A DNA stretch of 64,000 nt, taken from Paulownia fortunei (Eukaryota > Streptophyta > Magnoliopsida > Lamiales > Paulowniaceae). A model generated the notes under the pieces. It searched no databases and was not told the DNA's origin. It saw nothing but the letters and a program-made list of their open reading frames with translations. The stretch spans positions 17,187,799 to 17,251,798 of the forward strand of contig CM033108.1 in NCBI GenBank assembly GCA_019321725.1, in the 5' to 3' direction. How positions within the stretch are numbered: position 1 is the first letter of the stretch; the number at the start of each line of letters is the position of its first letter. Both the position numbers and the translations under genes were made by a program. Shown here piece by piece: positions 12,640 to 24,614 of the stretch.

Positions 12640-14260
12640 CTCCTAAACCTCTCTCTCATACTTACGTAGCACCTCTACCTTTTCCCACCAGGTTAGCAAA
12701 TTCTAAGAAAAATTAGCAAGAAAATGAGATCCTTGAGACTTTTTTAAACTGGAGGTAAGCATCTCTCTTCTTGATATGATCAAGCGGGTGCCTCAATATG
12801 CTATGTTTCTCAAAGAGTTATGCACTAACAAATGGAAGTTAGGGGGGATGAAAAAGTATGTGTGGGAGAGAATGTTTCAATAATTCTTCAAATAAAACTC
12901 CCCCCCCCAAAGTGTAAGGATCCGAGCCTTTTTACCATCCCTTGTACCATTGGTAAGACCAGATTTGAAAAATCCATGTTAGATTTAGGAGTATCAATTA
13001 ATGATTTGCCATATTCTATTTATGCTTCTCTAAATCTAGAACCTTTAAAAGAAATTGGTGTTATCATACAATTAGTTGATATATCTAATGCATGTCTAAT
13101 ATCGGTTATGAAAGATGTTCTTGTGCAGGTTAATAAATTAGTTTTCCCTAGTGATTTTTATGTTCTTGAGATGGAGGATGACACATGCCTAATCCTACAC
13201 ATATTCTTTTAGAAAGACCTTTCATGAAGATAGCCCAAGCTAAGATTGATGTTCATGATGGCACTATTACTATAGAGTTTGATGGCGAGGTTATAAAATA
13301 TAATATTTTTTAAGGCATGAGATATCCTATTGACATGAATGTTGTTTCAGCAGTTGATATTATTGATCCCGAGTCATAAAAAATGCTTGAGGTCACTGAC
13401 AAGGATAGAGTGGAGGTTACTTTACAAAAATATCTTCTTATGGAGGATTTGAAAGAAAAGAAATTGGATGTGCAAATATTGGGAGATGTGGAAAATGATG
13501 TAATAGGACTGGATTTGTTGCCAAAAAAATCAACATATGATGTTTCTTATGTTGAATTGCCAATATCTAATGAGAGACTTCTACCTTCTGTGATGTAAAC
13601 ACCTATTCTTATGTTGAATCGCCAATCTCTAATGAATGGCATCTACCCTTCTGTGATGTAGACACCTACAATGGAGCTTTAACCAATCACAGACCATCTT
13701 AAATATGTCTACTTGGGTGACAAAGAAATACCACTAGTCACCATTACTAAAGACCTCACTTAAGTACAAGCACACAAACTTATTTGGTGCTTCAAAATTA
13801 TAAGATGGTGATTGGATGGACGATGGATTTGACATCATATGTTGATGAGTAATGAAGGAGGCAATATCGAGCTAAGGACATTAAACCAAACGTTTGTTGG
13901 GAGGTAATGCAATGGATGGAAAAGAAGACGATGAGAGTTGATAATCACATATTTGCTTTCTCTAACTCTCATTTTCTTTTCTTTTTATCTATTTAACTTT
14001 TTTTACTCTGTTCTATTTTACTTTGTCCTAATAAAAAATGCATCCTGACAATGTAGTAGGTACTATTTTTTTAAAATTTTGTCACGCAAGAGCATATGGT
14101 AGTCACTTTTGGACAAAGAAAATTCCTGCAAAGATCTTACAGTGTGGATTTTATTGACCTACTCTTTTAAAAAACACTTGTACTTTCTGCAAAAGTCATG
14201 AAAATCATCAAAAATTAGAATCCTTCCTGGTTAAGTCGTGGATAATGGTACTCTATGGCT
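12640..14260 (+). pseudogene. pol: Athila B pol remnant: protease, linker, integrase zinc finger; RT and RNase H missing
   Basis: The protease frame at 12832-13212 contains MLDLGVSINDLPYSIYASLNL (active site DLGVS) and continues with VLVQVNKLVFPSDFYVLEMEDD. A linker frame follows (13383-13598). Near 13549-13672 a ~62-bp stretch is tandemly repeated. After a short GW-like block (13800-13850) the sequence jumps to the integrase N-terminal zinc-binding region (about 14070-14230), with CHARAYGSHF and FYWPTL-like residues. RT and RNase H, about 1.3 kb, are deleted. In the reconstructed order this is the pol of element AB. Confidence 0.7.
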
Positions 14261-14350
14261 ATTGAAGTCAGACGAATCAGTTTCCCAAACAACTAAAACT
14301 CTGTACAAGTTTCTCACTTTTTCTCATTCTCTTTTCTTGTTCTTTTCAAA

Positions 14351-14810
14351 ATGGATGACATTCTTCTAACTCTAAAGAAGTGATTTCCTTTTCTTCCTAA
14401 AAATGTAACTTTAAAAATTTATAAAACTAGGATTGAAAGATTAAGAATGCTCATGCATAAGGGCATCCCAAGGGACATACAATGGATAATTGAAGCAAAG
14501 GTAAGAGTGGAAGGTGAGTTTTCATATGATTTTAAACTTGCTTACTAGATACATACCTGATTTTGGTAAAATCACATATTCAAAAAATGAAGGGTGGAAA
14601 AAATACAAGTTTGTCACAAATGTGCTCGATGGACATGCAATATAAAGTGTCGTTTAGGAATGGTTTCTAAAATCAAAAAGATAAAATTAAATTCATTAAA
14701 GTCTCTAGATGATATTTAATTGACTCTAGAGATGCATTCTTATAGATTCATGCATCGTGTAATTCTTAATTTATGGAATCACTTTTGTGATAAATATGAG
14801 CATTATAGTC
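14351..14810 (+). pseudogene. ORF X, unassigned Athila-borne reading frame, 5' part
   Basis: I do not recognise this protein. From ATG at 14351 one reading frame stays coherent for about 153 codons, interrupted only by stops of the kind C-to-T decay produces (for example at codon 11). Blocks include ERLRMLMHKGIPRDIQW, EAKVRVEGEFSYDFKLAY and the cysteine cluster CHKCARWTCNIKC (C-x2-C-x4-C-x3-C, perhaps metal binding). It lies just after the integrase remnant. At 14810 it is split by Athila C', and the same frame resumes at 19435 after the duplicated TAGTC. Its position corresponds to the env-like ORF of other Athila elements, but I see no membrane segments. Confidence 0.5.
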
Positions 14811-15442
14811 TTCTACAACTTTAGGTTGCAAACCAAAATACAGGTTGTGTTAAGTAATAAATTTCTCGTGAGTTCAAGGTCGATCCACAAGAAAGTTGTT
14901 TGAAAAATTTAGGATTATAATTCTAAAAAAATAGGGTTTATGTGATTCATAATATATAAATAATTAATATATGTTGTAACTAAAAAAAAACCAAAGTAAT
15001 AAAAGTACTGAAATTAGGGATTCACTCTAGAGTTTTGGATAGAGAAATGATAATTTATTCTTTTTACATTTCTTAATTGTCACTATTGAAATCCATACAT
15101 AATGAAGGTTCCAATAGGAAAATATTATCAAAGAGTTCATGCAATAAGGTAATTATGATATTTACTTACTATTTACAACTTATCTCTTAATGCCAACACT
15201 TATTTATGGGATTAAGTATTCATGCACACCTTTGTCTACAGCAAATCAATGTTTCACATTAGCGGTTGGGGTAGTAAAATCAAACGTTTTGAAATTTCAC
15301 AGAACCTCACAAAAACCATCACCTAATCTCTAATGGAAGAGATAAATGTTATAGTCTCTTTATTTGGTACAAATCTCCATTTCACTTAAGACACTACACA
15401 AAATCAAAAGGTTCTCAACAAAGGTTGTAATGGGGCTAATGG

Positions 15443-18308
15443 TGTGATACCCGAGCCTCTTACTACTCACATGGCTAAATATGATTCATGCATTACATGT
15501 TAATTTTATATGCTATTTGCATTTCTATTGACATTGCATAATTTATTTCATTTTATACGACATTCTTGAATATTAAACTTAATTCTGAAGCTCTTGCACG
15601 GTATTAGTTATTGAATTTCTTAATCTAAGCAGTTGATTTTATATTGAAATAAGAAGAAAATGAGGTGGATCAATATTAGATATAGATGGGATATATAGGT
15701 TATAATTTTAGAAGTGCTAAAAGTGTTACTAGTAACCTTATACGGTTTAATTTGATTTGATCAAGTTATTTCAAAAGTATATATTTGTAAATTAGCATAC
15801 TTGGGATATTGGACATGATATAATATGAATTAAGTGTCATATTACAAGGCCCTTATGTGCATATGATTTTAGAAATGCAAACTAGATAATTCTTTAAGAA
15901 TCGGATGCAAATCGATTTGGAGATCGAATGAACGGACATAGGAATTACCTATGGGAATGAATGGTGATTAAGATAGGTTGCAACCAAATAAAAATAGATG
16001 AGACACACAAGATTAGGGCTGCAAGATAAGGGAGAAAATCAGATTTGCCATTTACTTGCCACCTCGTGCTTTCTTATTAAGCTTAAGTTAACATCTCAAG
16101 CTAACACCTCAAACCCTTCACCCTTAAGCAACGACCAGACCCTCATTTCAGCCATTTTCATCTTCCAAACACACACCTTAAGGTCTCCATGTGATCCAAA
16201 TTGATTCCAAGTTGAAATAAAAGCAAGAAAAGCAAAGAAGAAGTGATTACCATCAAGTTAGCCTCAAAATCTGCATAGGTAACACTTATCTACGGTTTTG
16301 CCTTTGGTTTTCAGATTATTATGAATGGTTTTATGGCTTATTAAGCTTTCAATATCTCTTATAAAAGTGTTAGGAAGTTTTTAGTTAGACTTTGGTGCAC
16401 AAAGAAAGGGTTTTTGATCACAAACACTTAATAGGAAATACTTGTGGCAGAAACTGTCATCTTACTGTTTTCTTGTGTTTTAGACTTCAAAAGTGTATGG
16501 TATATTGAATAAAACCTATAATTATTACCATTTACATGACCATATATGAGTTAAGAGTATTGGAATGAATTTTTATCAGTTGGAAATTGAAATAGAGAAT
16601 GATATTGGAGAAACACTCAAACTGCCAAAATAGCAAAATCTGTTTTGGTGTGCTGTGAAGGAAACTGAATTAAGGGAGCTAAATCGATTATTTTTGGTAA
16701 TAATATGACCTGGTTGTCTCATTATATATGTTATCTAAGTATGGTGAAAATTTTGGAGTGATTGAATATACTTAAGGGTGCCAAAACCATTAATGTCATG
16801 AAGTGTGCAAAACTGTCACGGTAGGAAATAATCTGTTTCAGTACATCGTGAAGAGAGCTGAACTTGGGAAGCTATATCCGTGATTTTTAGCAATTCTATG
16901 ATATTTTTACATTTATATACATGTTATATAAGTGTGGTAAAAATTTTGGAGTGATTGGATATGTTTAGGGATGTTAAAATTATCATGCAACTAAACTTGA
17001 CAACAAGAAAATATGAAAATGTGAATCTGCCACATTTGATCACTTAGCATGTTTCAACCTAGACATGTTGCTATTGAGTGTTAACAATTAGGTACATGCT
17101 ATTAGAGTTATAATACTTCAATTACATGATGTTTTCATGTATTTAAGATGAGAAATTGAGGTATTTGAGGGGCTATATTGGGTTCTAGTTTGTGAAAGCT
17201 TGATTGTTAGCTTATAGCTTGGTGTTTAAGGTCTAGTATGAGATTTTGTGCTTTCAACTTGCCAAATTGGGAATGGTGCTTGATGTTGGGTAATATTACA
17301 GGCTATTTTACATCTAAGGTTGGAGAGGAATACTAAACAAATTTAGACTAAGCCACCAACCAAGTGAAAGGTAAGTAAAGATTCATTTGCAACTACAATG
17401 CATAGACATAGTAGATGTGTGAATTATATGTAATATCATAAATCATATGTGCATAGTAGAGGGCTCTCCATTGAGCATACATATATGGGCATTGTCATTA
17501 GCACGTGCATGCATCATATACTAGCATTGTGATAAATCTTGCATTGCACGGCATGATTCAGAGAAAGGAAAATGTTTTGTTGACCACTACTAGTGTACCG
17601 AAGCATGCATGGATTTGCATGGATTTGCAGGTTCGCGTGCATGGATTTGCATGCGTATGAGTATGCATGGATTTGCATGCTTATATGATTATTGGCCATT
17701 GGATTATGGCGGTATACAGAGCTCTTTTCCGGTGCATGAGATAGTAGCGTTGGTCAGGGGCCCAAGAAAGAAATGATTTTGAGAGAAATATTTTGATGCA
17801 TAAAATTGCATTGTGAGCATAGCATTTTGAGTTGCATGACTTGATATTGTGGATTATTCTTTGACATGCATAATCTTTACTTTCTGAGTGTTAGCTCATA
17901 TAGTTTATGCATTGTAGGTGAGTATGATGATACTTGAAGCATCTTTGGCTGGCTGGTTGGCTGTTGGAGCTCCTGCAGGTGTTTGAGGGAGTGTGTACAT
18001 GGATGACGACCTGTTGGGCTATTTTGTTGGCTTGTTATATTTTGAGTCTGGTGTATTATGTTTTTAGATTGGTACTATATTTCTCTTTTAAAACTTTACT
18101 GTAATTAAGTATGTAAATATTGTGGTCGTTGTGGTGTTGTGTTTTTATATAAATACTGATCCTTCTATTTTAAACAAGGTTGTGTATGTAAGAAGTGATT
18201 TAGCTTTTCTTAAAATGTTAAAAAAAAAATATTCCATGCATGCACACAGGTGCTATCATGTCAAATTATATAATATATATCTAGTTGTGTAGTAATGAGG
18301 GTGTTACA
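15443..18308 (+). repeat. Solo LTR 2 (2.87 kb), same family as solo LTR 1
   Basis: Starts TGTGATACCCGAG, ends GAGGGTGTTACA, flanked by AATGG (15438-15442) and AACGG (18309-18313). Removal restores the Athila 3' region seen uninterrupted at 39677-39822. Sequence is homologous to solo LTR 1 at both ends and around 17910-18020 (GATGATACTTGAAGC, GGAGCTCCTGCAG). No coding region is visible inside. Confidence 0.75.
17598..17685 (+). repeat. Short CATGGATTTGCATG-type minisatellite in solo LTR 2
   Basis: At least four imperfect copies of CATGGATTTGCATG, with extra ATGCAT (RY-like) motifs, lie in about 90 bp. Solo LTR 1 does not show the array at the matching position (about 9960-10010). Confidence 0.7.
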
Positions 18309-19429
18309 AACGGGTAGTAATGTGACTAAGAAATAAAAGGATAGAATGCAGTAGAGGTTCTAAAAACTTCATGTGATTAGAGATATAGAGTTTATCAATA
18401 AAGAATTTTCATACTCTATGAATCTCAACACTAGAGCCTATTGTTATTGAGTTGGACCCCTCTTTATCATACTTATTAATTTTATAACATCTCATTTTTA
18501 GTTGTAACTCGTAATATTTTAAACACTTTGCAATGCTTTTTTTTGTTTTTATTTTTTTTAAGGGAAACTTCTCCACACTTATCTTCTATTCCAACCCAAA
18601 TTTATTTTGCAAACTCAATGTGTCAATGGAATATCTCTTAAGATCCAAATCATCTTTAGAACAAATAATAGTATATTTAGGCTAGGTAAGAAGATATGAT
18701 TATCATAGAGAAAGGGCTTATTTATTGAAAGGCTCAAAGTTGCTCACTGTGCTGGATGTTTTCCTAGAACATCACATGGGGAACAAACTGATTTCGCCAT
18801 GGTGCCTTAATTATTTTTCAAGTGGTGCTCAATCAGTCCTTTAACATCAACAACACATTGCAACATATACTTTTACCATTTTAACATATTTTCTCTCAAT
18901 CTTGTCTTCAGAAAACTTTTTTATTTACATCTTTTGTATAATATATCCAAATTTCAGGCCAAAATCAATTTGGGCTTTAGAGATATGACTTATTGGTAAA
19001 ATAAGTCAGGATTAGGCTGAACTCTAATCCGAATATTTGGTGATCAATTTTGTACAACTTCTTGAATAAATTTTCTGCTCTAATAAAGACTGAATTGGGC
19101 TGAGCCTCCAATAGAAAATTTGTAGTTCTATTCTTTGCTTTCAAATGACGTAAGATCCAGGTCCATAGGACTTTTGATCATGGAGTTAAGCCCAAAATAA
19201 TAAAACTGCATAAGTTTGGAAACATACTTCTTTTGATATAATGAAATATTCTCTCCCAATTTGCTCGTGACATGTGTTGTCTTCTTCAATTTTATTTTGA
19301 CTCTTTTTGATCTTTTTTCTTCATTGATTCCTAATGTAAAACATTAATAAAATAATAATTATAACAAGAATAAATTAAGAAAAGTATAAAGGATTTGATA
19401 TAGAAATATGTCAAAATATGCACTTATCA

Positions 19430-19592
19430 TAGTCTTAGGAATCTAACAATAAAAGACCATGTTTGCCAGTTTATAAGAAAACTGGATGGGAAGCATATCC
19501 TTGATCTATAGAGGGCATTTAATCCATCACTAAATGTAAAATCGGAGGAAAATATGAGCCACAATCACAACTACGTATACATTCACGTGTAG
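19430..19592 (+). pseudogene. ORF X, 3' part (copy 1)
   Basis: After TAGTC the frame of 14351-14810 continues as SLRNLTIKDHVCQFIRKLDG and on to a stop at 19590-19592, with one internal TAG. The homologous inverted copy lies at about 30010-29845. That the frame is kept across the C' insertion is the main evidence that ORF X was one gene of about 205 codons. Confidence 0.5.
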
Positions 19593-19692
19593 TAGTTAAT
19601 TTTTTTTCAAAGTTTGTGTGCTTATTTTCAACATTTTTGACAAAAGAAAAAAACTTGCAATAAATGCATTACCTATTCACACCTCAATAAAT
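19584..19692 (+). promoter_or_regulatory. Possible promoter before LOG copy 1: G-box and TATA-like motif
   Basis: CACGTG at 19584-19589 and AATAAATAG at about 19686-19692, roughly 45 bp before the LOG ATG. Both motifs are also present in the inverted copy (CACGTG at 29862-29867, AATAAATAG near 29750). Motif matching alone is weak in AT-rich DNA; the case rests on both copies keeping them. Confidence 0.3.
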
Positions 19693-19737
19693 AGCACCAT
19701 ACTTACTCTATCTTTGTATAACTCACTTTCAAAAAAA

Positions 19738-20403
19738 ATGAAAAAATAAAAATAGAAGCGTGCTCCACTCGCAAGTTCAATTGTATTTATGTCTTTTATA
19801 GAACCAATCCATAAAAAAATGGTGAGTTTATAGGGGTAGTCAGTAACCTTGGTAGAAATTTAGTAGAAAGAAAAATTCATTTAATGTATGGGGGAGGCAC
19901 TCTGGGGTTAATGGGAAATGTTACTATTTCTGCTTATGTAGGAAAAGTCAAAGTTTTAGGAGTTATCCCAAACCTTTAACAATACAGAATATCATAAGTA
20001 TTACCATCACAGATGAGGTAAAAATATCACTTATTCAAGACAAAATGCCTAATATGTTAAATAATGTGGATGCGGTCATAACCTTACCTGGTGGTTTTGG
20101 TACACTAGAAGAATTATTCCAAGTTGTCTCTTGGGCAAAACTCAATATTCATCAAAAACATATAAGTATTCTTAATGTTAATTATTTCTTTGATGGTTTA
20201 CTATCTTTTGTATATCATGCTATACAAAAAAGTTTTATTTTATCATCTCCGAGACAAATTCTTATTTCTGCTCCAACACCTGACCAACTGATTGATTAAC
20301 TTTTAGTATATGTGCCATAATCTGATCCAACCTTGGCTCATGTAGATTGGTCCAATAGGGACAATGATAAAAAATGCAAATGAATTTGACTCTCAGCTTG
20401 TGA
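19738..20403 (+). pseudogene. LOG-like cytokinin phosphoribohydrolase pseudogene, copy 1
   Basis: The LOG family releases active cytokinin bases from riboside monophosphates. Here the ~220-codon frame runs without introns from ATG 19738 to TGA 20401-20403. It keeps both family nucleotide-site motifs, MYGGGTLGLMG (about 19885) and LPGGFGTLEE (about 20086), plus NIHQKHISILNVN and a C-terminal NLTLSL that resembles one LOG-like subclade. Damage: a stop after RTNP, TAA as third codon, a frameshift near 19977, further stops near the end and a 1-bp loss at about 20379. The His/Arg of the usual HxRxxxM motif is replaced (QDKM). It lies between ORF X and an Athila 3' region, so it is element-borne. 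Confidence 0.8.
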
Positions 20404-21315
20404 GATTTATCATTAATGGTTTCAACTAATAGTGCATATATTGTGTTGTTTTAACTTTAGTTTTCAATAAGTCACATTTCAAATAATATTTTCTAAACTC
20501 TACTTTCCTATCTATTTTCGTTAATGAGGGCAATGTCTCGATTAGGTTGGAGGAGGAGATAGTTGATATCATGTCTTGTGTGTTTAATATGCATTTTTCT
20601 GGTTTTTTTATAAAACTTCAAGCATGTTTTCTTTTGGCTCCGTTGAAAACATAAAAAAAGGTGGCATAGTAAAAGGTAACTGCAACGCTCTTGAGACACA
20701 CTCTTAGTTTTTTTTTTGGCATAACATGGTAGGTTTGTGAAGTTTTTAACAAAAGTTTGTTAATTATTAATTTTTTTTAGTCATAGATGTTCTTCCAACT
20801 TCAATGATTAAGCATGAATAATATGGTTTGATTGATCATGAGTGTTATTTTGGCTTTGATGTTGCCTTTGCTTAATATATTTTTATGATAATTATACTCA
20901 ATTTTTTTGCACAAATAGTTATGTTATTCGATGTGGAGACAAACATGTCAAAATAGATAGTTCTTATGCTCTCGTTTTAACCATTACTTAGATTTTCGAC
21001 ATATAGGGGTTGAGTGTTTTTTTGGTCTGTCGAGGCGAACGATTGATTGAGCACCACTTGAAAAATAATTAAAGCACCATGGTGAAATCAGTTTGTTCCC
21101 CATGTGATGTTCTAGGAAAACATCTACCATAGTGAGCCACTTTGAGCCTTTTAATAAATAAGCCCTTTTCTGTGGTAATCATATCTTCTTACCTAGCCTA
21201 AATACATTATTATTTATTCTAAAAATGATTTGAATCTTAAGAGACATTCCATTGACAAAGTGAGCTTGCAAAATAAATTTAGCTTGGAATAGAAGATAAG
21301 TGTGGGGGAGTTTCC

Positions 21316-21353
<38 letters not shown>

Positions 21354-21560
21354 TGCAAAGTGTTTAAAATATTATGAGTTGAAACTAAAAATGAGATGTT
21401 ATAAAATCAATAAGTATGATAAAGAGGGGTCCAATTCAATAACAATAGGTTCTGGTGTTGAGATTCGTAGAGTGTGAGAATTCTTTATTGATAAACTCTA
21501 TATCTCTAATCCCATGAAGTTTTTAGAATCTCTGTTGTATCCTATCCTTTTATTTCTTAG
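20404..21560 (+). repeat. Athila post-LOG 3' region, copy 1 (broken at inversion joint)
   Basis: No coding sequence. It is homologous to 37248-38440 in Athila C and, inverted, to 29035-27860 and 18835-18309. Landmarks are GTTGGAGGAGG near 20550, AATATGGTTTGATTGAT near 20820 and AAGTGTGGGGGAGTTTCCC near 21300. At 21319-21350 it holds a run of 32 A where other copies have mixed A/T. The homology stops exactly at TATTTCTTAG (21560), where Tat sequence begins. Confidence 0.75.
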
Positions 21561-22743
21561 CAGTAGCCAAGGGCGTGACCACATAAAATACTTAGAGAAA
21601 TATTTTAACATACTAAAGGGCTTTAAAATAAAGCTTAACCCAGCCAAGTTTGCTTTTGAAGTACGAGGAGAGAAGTTTTTAGGTTATATGATTTTGAAAA
21701 GAGGAATAGAAGCTAATGTAGAAAAAATGGACACATTTTAGACAAGTCTCCTCCCAATGCATCAACGATGTTCAGAAGCTAATAGGATGCTTAGCTGCTT
21801 TGAATAGTTTTATATCAAGATTAGCGGATAAAGGCTTTCCATTATTCAAGGTCCTGCTAGAATGGAAGAGTTTTGAATGGAAAAATCAATGTCAATAAGC
21901 CTTTGAGGACTTAAAAATTTACTTTATTTCTCCACCATTATGGACGAAGCTAAAGGGGGAGAAACACTATTTTTATAGCTTCTTGTGTCAAAATGAAGAA
22001 GTTAGCATTGTACTTGTTTGTGAAGTAGGAGAGATCATAAACTTGTATATTACATCAGTCAAATGCTACAAGGTGCAGAGTTAAGATACCAATATCGAAA
22101 AACATGTATTGGCACTCATCTCAACCATAAGAAACTTAAGTCATACTTCCAATCTCATGCTATAGTGATACTAATGAATCACCTACTCAAGAAAGTTTTA
22201 TCTAATTTAGAGGCCTCATGAAAGATGATGAAATAGGCCATCAAATTAAGTGAGCATGGATGGAATTTTGCCCGAGGCCAACTATAAATGCCTAAGTGCT
22301 AGCAAATATCCTTATTGAAATGGTGTTAGATAAAGCAAGCATTTTTATCCCGACTTGGTCAATTTATGTTGATGGTTTATCTATATCCCTATGGAGTGGA
22401 ACTAGAGTTTTGATAAAACACCTACAAACAGATAAATTTTGAGTATGTTTTGAAGTTTAAATTCTTGACTTCTCATAATGAGGTAAAATATGAAGCACTC
22501 TTGGCAGGAGTAAGCTTGACATTAGCAGTGGGCGCACATAAGATAAAAATAAATAGTGACTCGCAACTCATAGCCAACCAAGTGGAAGGAAACTACAAGG
22601 TAAGAGGAGAGAAGTTAGTAAAGTACCTACCCGCTGTAAAGGATTTGATGAACAAATTTGAAGAATGCACCATACAACAAATACCAAGAACCAAGAATAC
22701 AATATCCAACCAACTAGCTAAACTAACTAGTTCTATGACCTGA
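21561..22743 (+). pseudogene. pol: Tat2 pol: end of RT, RNase H and archaeal-type RNase H
   Basis: Begins in mid-RT at SSQGRDHIKYLEKYF (thumb side, after the YxDD motif), with KLNPAKFAF and FLGYM. RNase H follows (FEWKNQ...AFEDLK...SPPL, 21870-22240), then a second RNase H of archaeal type (about 22340-22743). That domain keeps the acidic set: YVDG, NEVKYEAL and NSDSQLIANQVEG. Two RNase H domains are a hallmark of the Tat/Ogre lineage. Frames are broken by several stops. The missing first half of RT is on the minus strand at 39823-40610. Confidence 0.85.
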
Positions 22744-23960
22744 GTAGAAAAGTCATATTCCTCACCTCCAACAAACCAAAAAATGAAGGAGAAGGACTTG
22801 AAGTACTTTACACTAATGACAACACACCATCTTAAAAAGATGCGATTGTTAAGTATTTGACCATTGGGGAGTTTCTTGAGGACCTAAACGACGCAAGTAA
22901 AGTGAACATGCTGGCAATACATTTAATGTTGATTAATGGGGAGTTTTACAAAAAAAGATTCTCATAGCCCTACTTGAAGTGCCTAGCCCTTGAGAAGGCT
23001 AATTATGTGTTATGAGAGATATACGAAGGGATTTCCAGAAATTACCTCAGAGGAAAAGCTTCATTAGGAAAGTATTAAGACAAGGATACTTTTTGCCCAC
23101 AATGCTCAAAGATGTAAATGAATTAGTTTAACATTGTTGGACTTGCCTAGAACATGTTAACATTCAACACCAGCCTGCAGTAATTCTCGAACCCATCATT
23201 GCAATTAATTATTTTAGCAAGTAGGTAGAAGCCAAAACCTTAGCAAAAATTATAAAGAAAGAAGTGAGTTTTTATAAAAGAATATTAGATACAGATTCAA
23301 CATACCTCAATCCCTCATCTCCAAAAATGATGGCTAATTCTAAAGAGTGAAAATTTAAGGATAGTGCAAGGATTTCTCTGTCAAATAATTCTTTACTTTA
23401 GTTGGACACCCACAAGCAAATAGACAAGCTGAAGTTACCAAATGCACCATCTTACAACACTTAAAAAGTCGATATTATAGGTAGATGAGCTTCCCAGGAT
23501 ATTATGGCATATCGAACTATTTCTTGAACCTCAACATGAGAATCTCTATTTAATTTGACATATGGCTCAGAAAAAGTCGCTCCTTCTGTAATAAGGGAAC
23601 CAAGCTGAAGGGTGAGGAATTATTCTTTGGAGCATAATCATGTAGCATTGAGAGCAAACTTGGATTAAATTTGAGAAGTGAAAAACAACTATCCTTACGG
23701 GCATAAATGTACAAGGCAAGGATGGCAAGAGTAAATAATAGCAAGGTACGCTCTAAAGCATTCTAGTTGGGGATTTGGTATTGAGAAGAGTTGAGGTCAG
23801 CCATCCCCTTGGCAAGCTAGACCCAAGATGGGAAAGGCCTTACAAAGTGGTGAAGATAGCCACCACGGGGGCATATAGATTGCAGTACTTGGATGGAAAA
23901 AGTGTACCACGGTCATGGAATAATGCTAATCTGAGAAAGTTTTACCAATGAAGTTAGAAT
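22744..23960 (+). pseudogene. pol: Tat2 integrase remnant
   Basis: Heavily decayed. Visible blocks are the zinc-finger region (WTCLEHVNIQHQPA, about 23135), a core piece, then a tail identical in layout to 5517-6050: QAEVTKCTILQHLK (about 23430), ALRANLD-like, FQLGIWY/VSHPLGKLD and GAYRLQY. No catalytic triad can be scored with confidence because of frameshifts. The start of the Tat1 relic (5517) corresponds to 23424 here. Confidence 0.75.
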
Positions 23961-24614
23961 AGAGAATAGCTTTGAAAGCACCCATGTGGGCTATTAGTTT
24001 AATTTTTCTGTATGCTAATTTAATTTATGTTGTTTAGCCCTAAGAAGACGAGTAACTTACTTTGTTGTTACTTTCCAGTAATAAATAAAAACTTAATGAT
24101 TTGTCAAGTAAATGCCTATTTTGTTCCCCAAGAATTCATCTTTTATATACTCTTCCAAATTCAAGGAATGCCAAGACCCTACAAATATGATGAGATTCCT
24201 TCGAGATCAACAATAATTTTGATCCTAGAATACCAAAGTTTGATTCCTCTCAAGGCCAAAGGTGAATAATGTCCTTGGATTCATAAGTGCCTCTCGAGGA
24301 TAACAAAAGCTTAGCCCCGAGAATGTAGAAAAATTTCTTCGAGATGAATATTTGAAAAGTCAATTTAGACTTCCCCATTTACAAGAACAATCCAATAAAA
24401 GAGCAAAAAATAAATTCATGCACACTTAAAAAAGTAAGATAAATAAAAGTTGAAATCTCAAAACAACCGATAATCGTCTAAAATACCACTCTAACTCACA
24501 AAAGCAAATAAGCATAGAAAATAACTAAAAATGTTTCAAAAGGAAAACAAATGTGACAATCAGAAAATTAAAAATTCTAACTATTATATAAGACAGTCTC
24601 AAATCCTTGTAGAT
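23961..24614 (+). repeat. Tat2 untranslated region between pol and antisense ORF
   Basis: Noncoding by eye. It parallels 6050-6648 in Tat1 (CCCCAAGA.GA.GAGTAACTTA.TTTGTTGTTACTT) and continues across TGTGACAATCAGAAAATT at about 24550, the exact point where Tat1 is broken at 6648 and 55882. Confidence 0.7.

Larger units (their letters stand above)
14811..19429 (-). mobile_element. Athila C', internally deleted copy with nested solo LTR
   Basis: Read on the minus strand: LTR start TGATAAGTGC (19429-18836, first ~600 bp), then an abrupt joint to the Athila 3' region (18835-18309 and 15442-15285), then a second joint to the distal part of an LTR (about 15278-14811). Everything between, gag to LOG, has been deleted. 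It is flanked by perfect TAGTC duplications (14806-14810, 19430-19434). The same insertion point, GACTA at 30006-30010, precedes Athila C, so C and C' descend from one insertion. Confidence 0.75.

Noticed and set aside
17514..17699. 61-codon minus-strand ORF rich in His/Ala/Met/Gln
   Set aside because: Produced by the CATGGATTTGCATG minisatellite in solo LTR 2.
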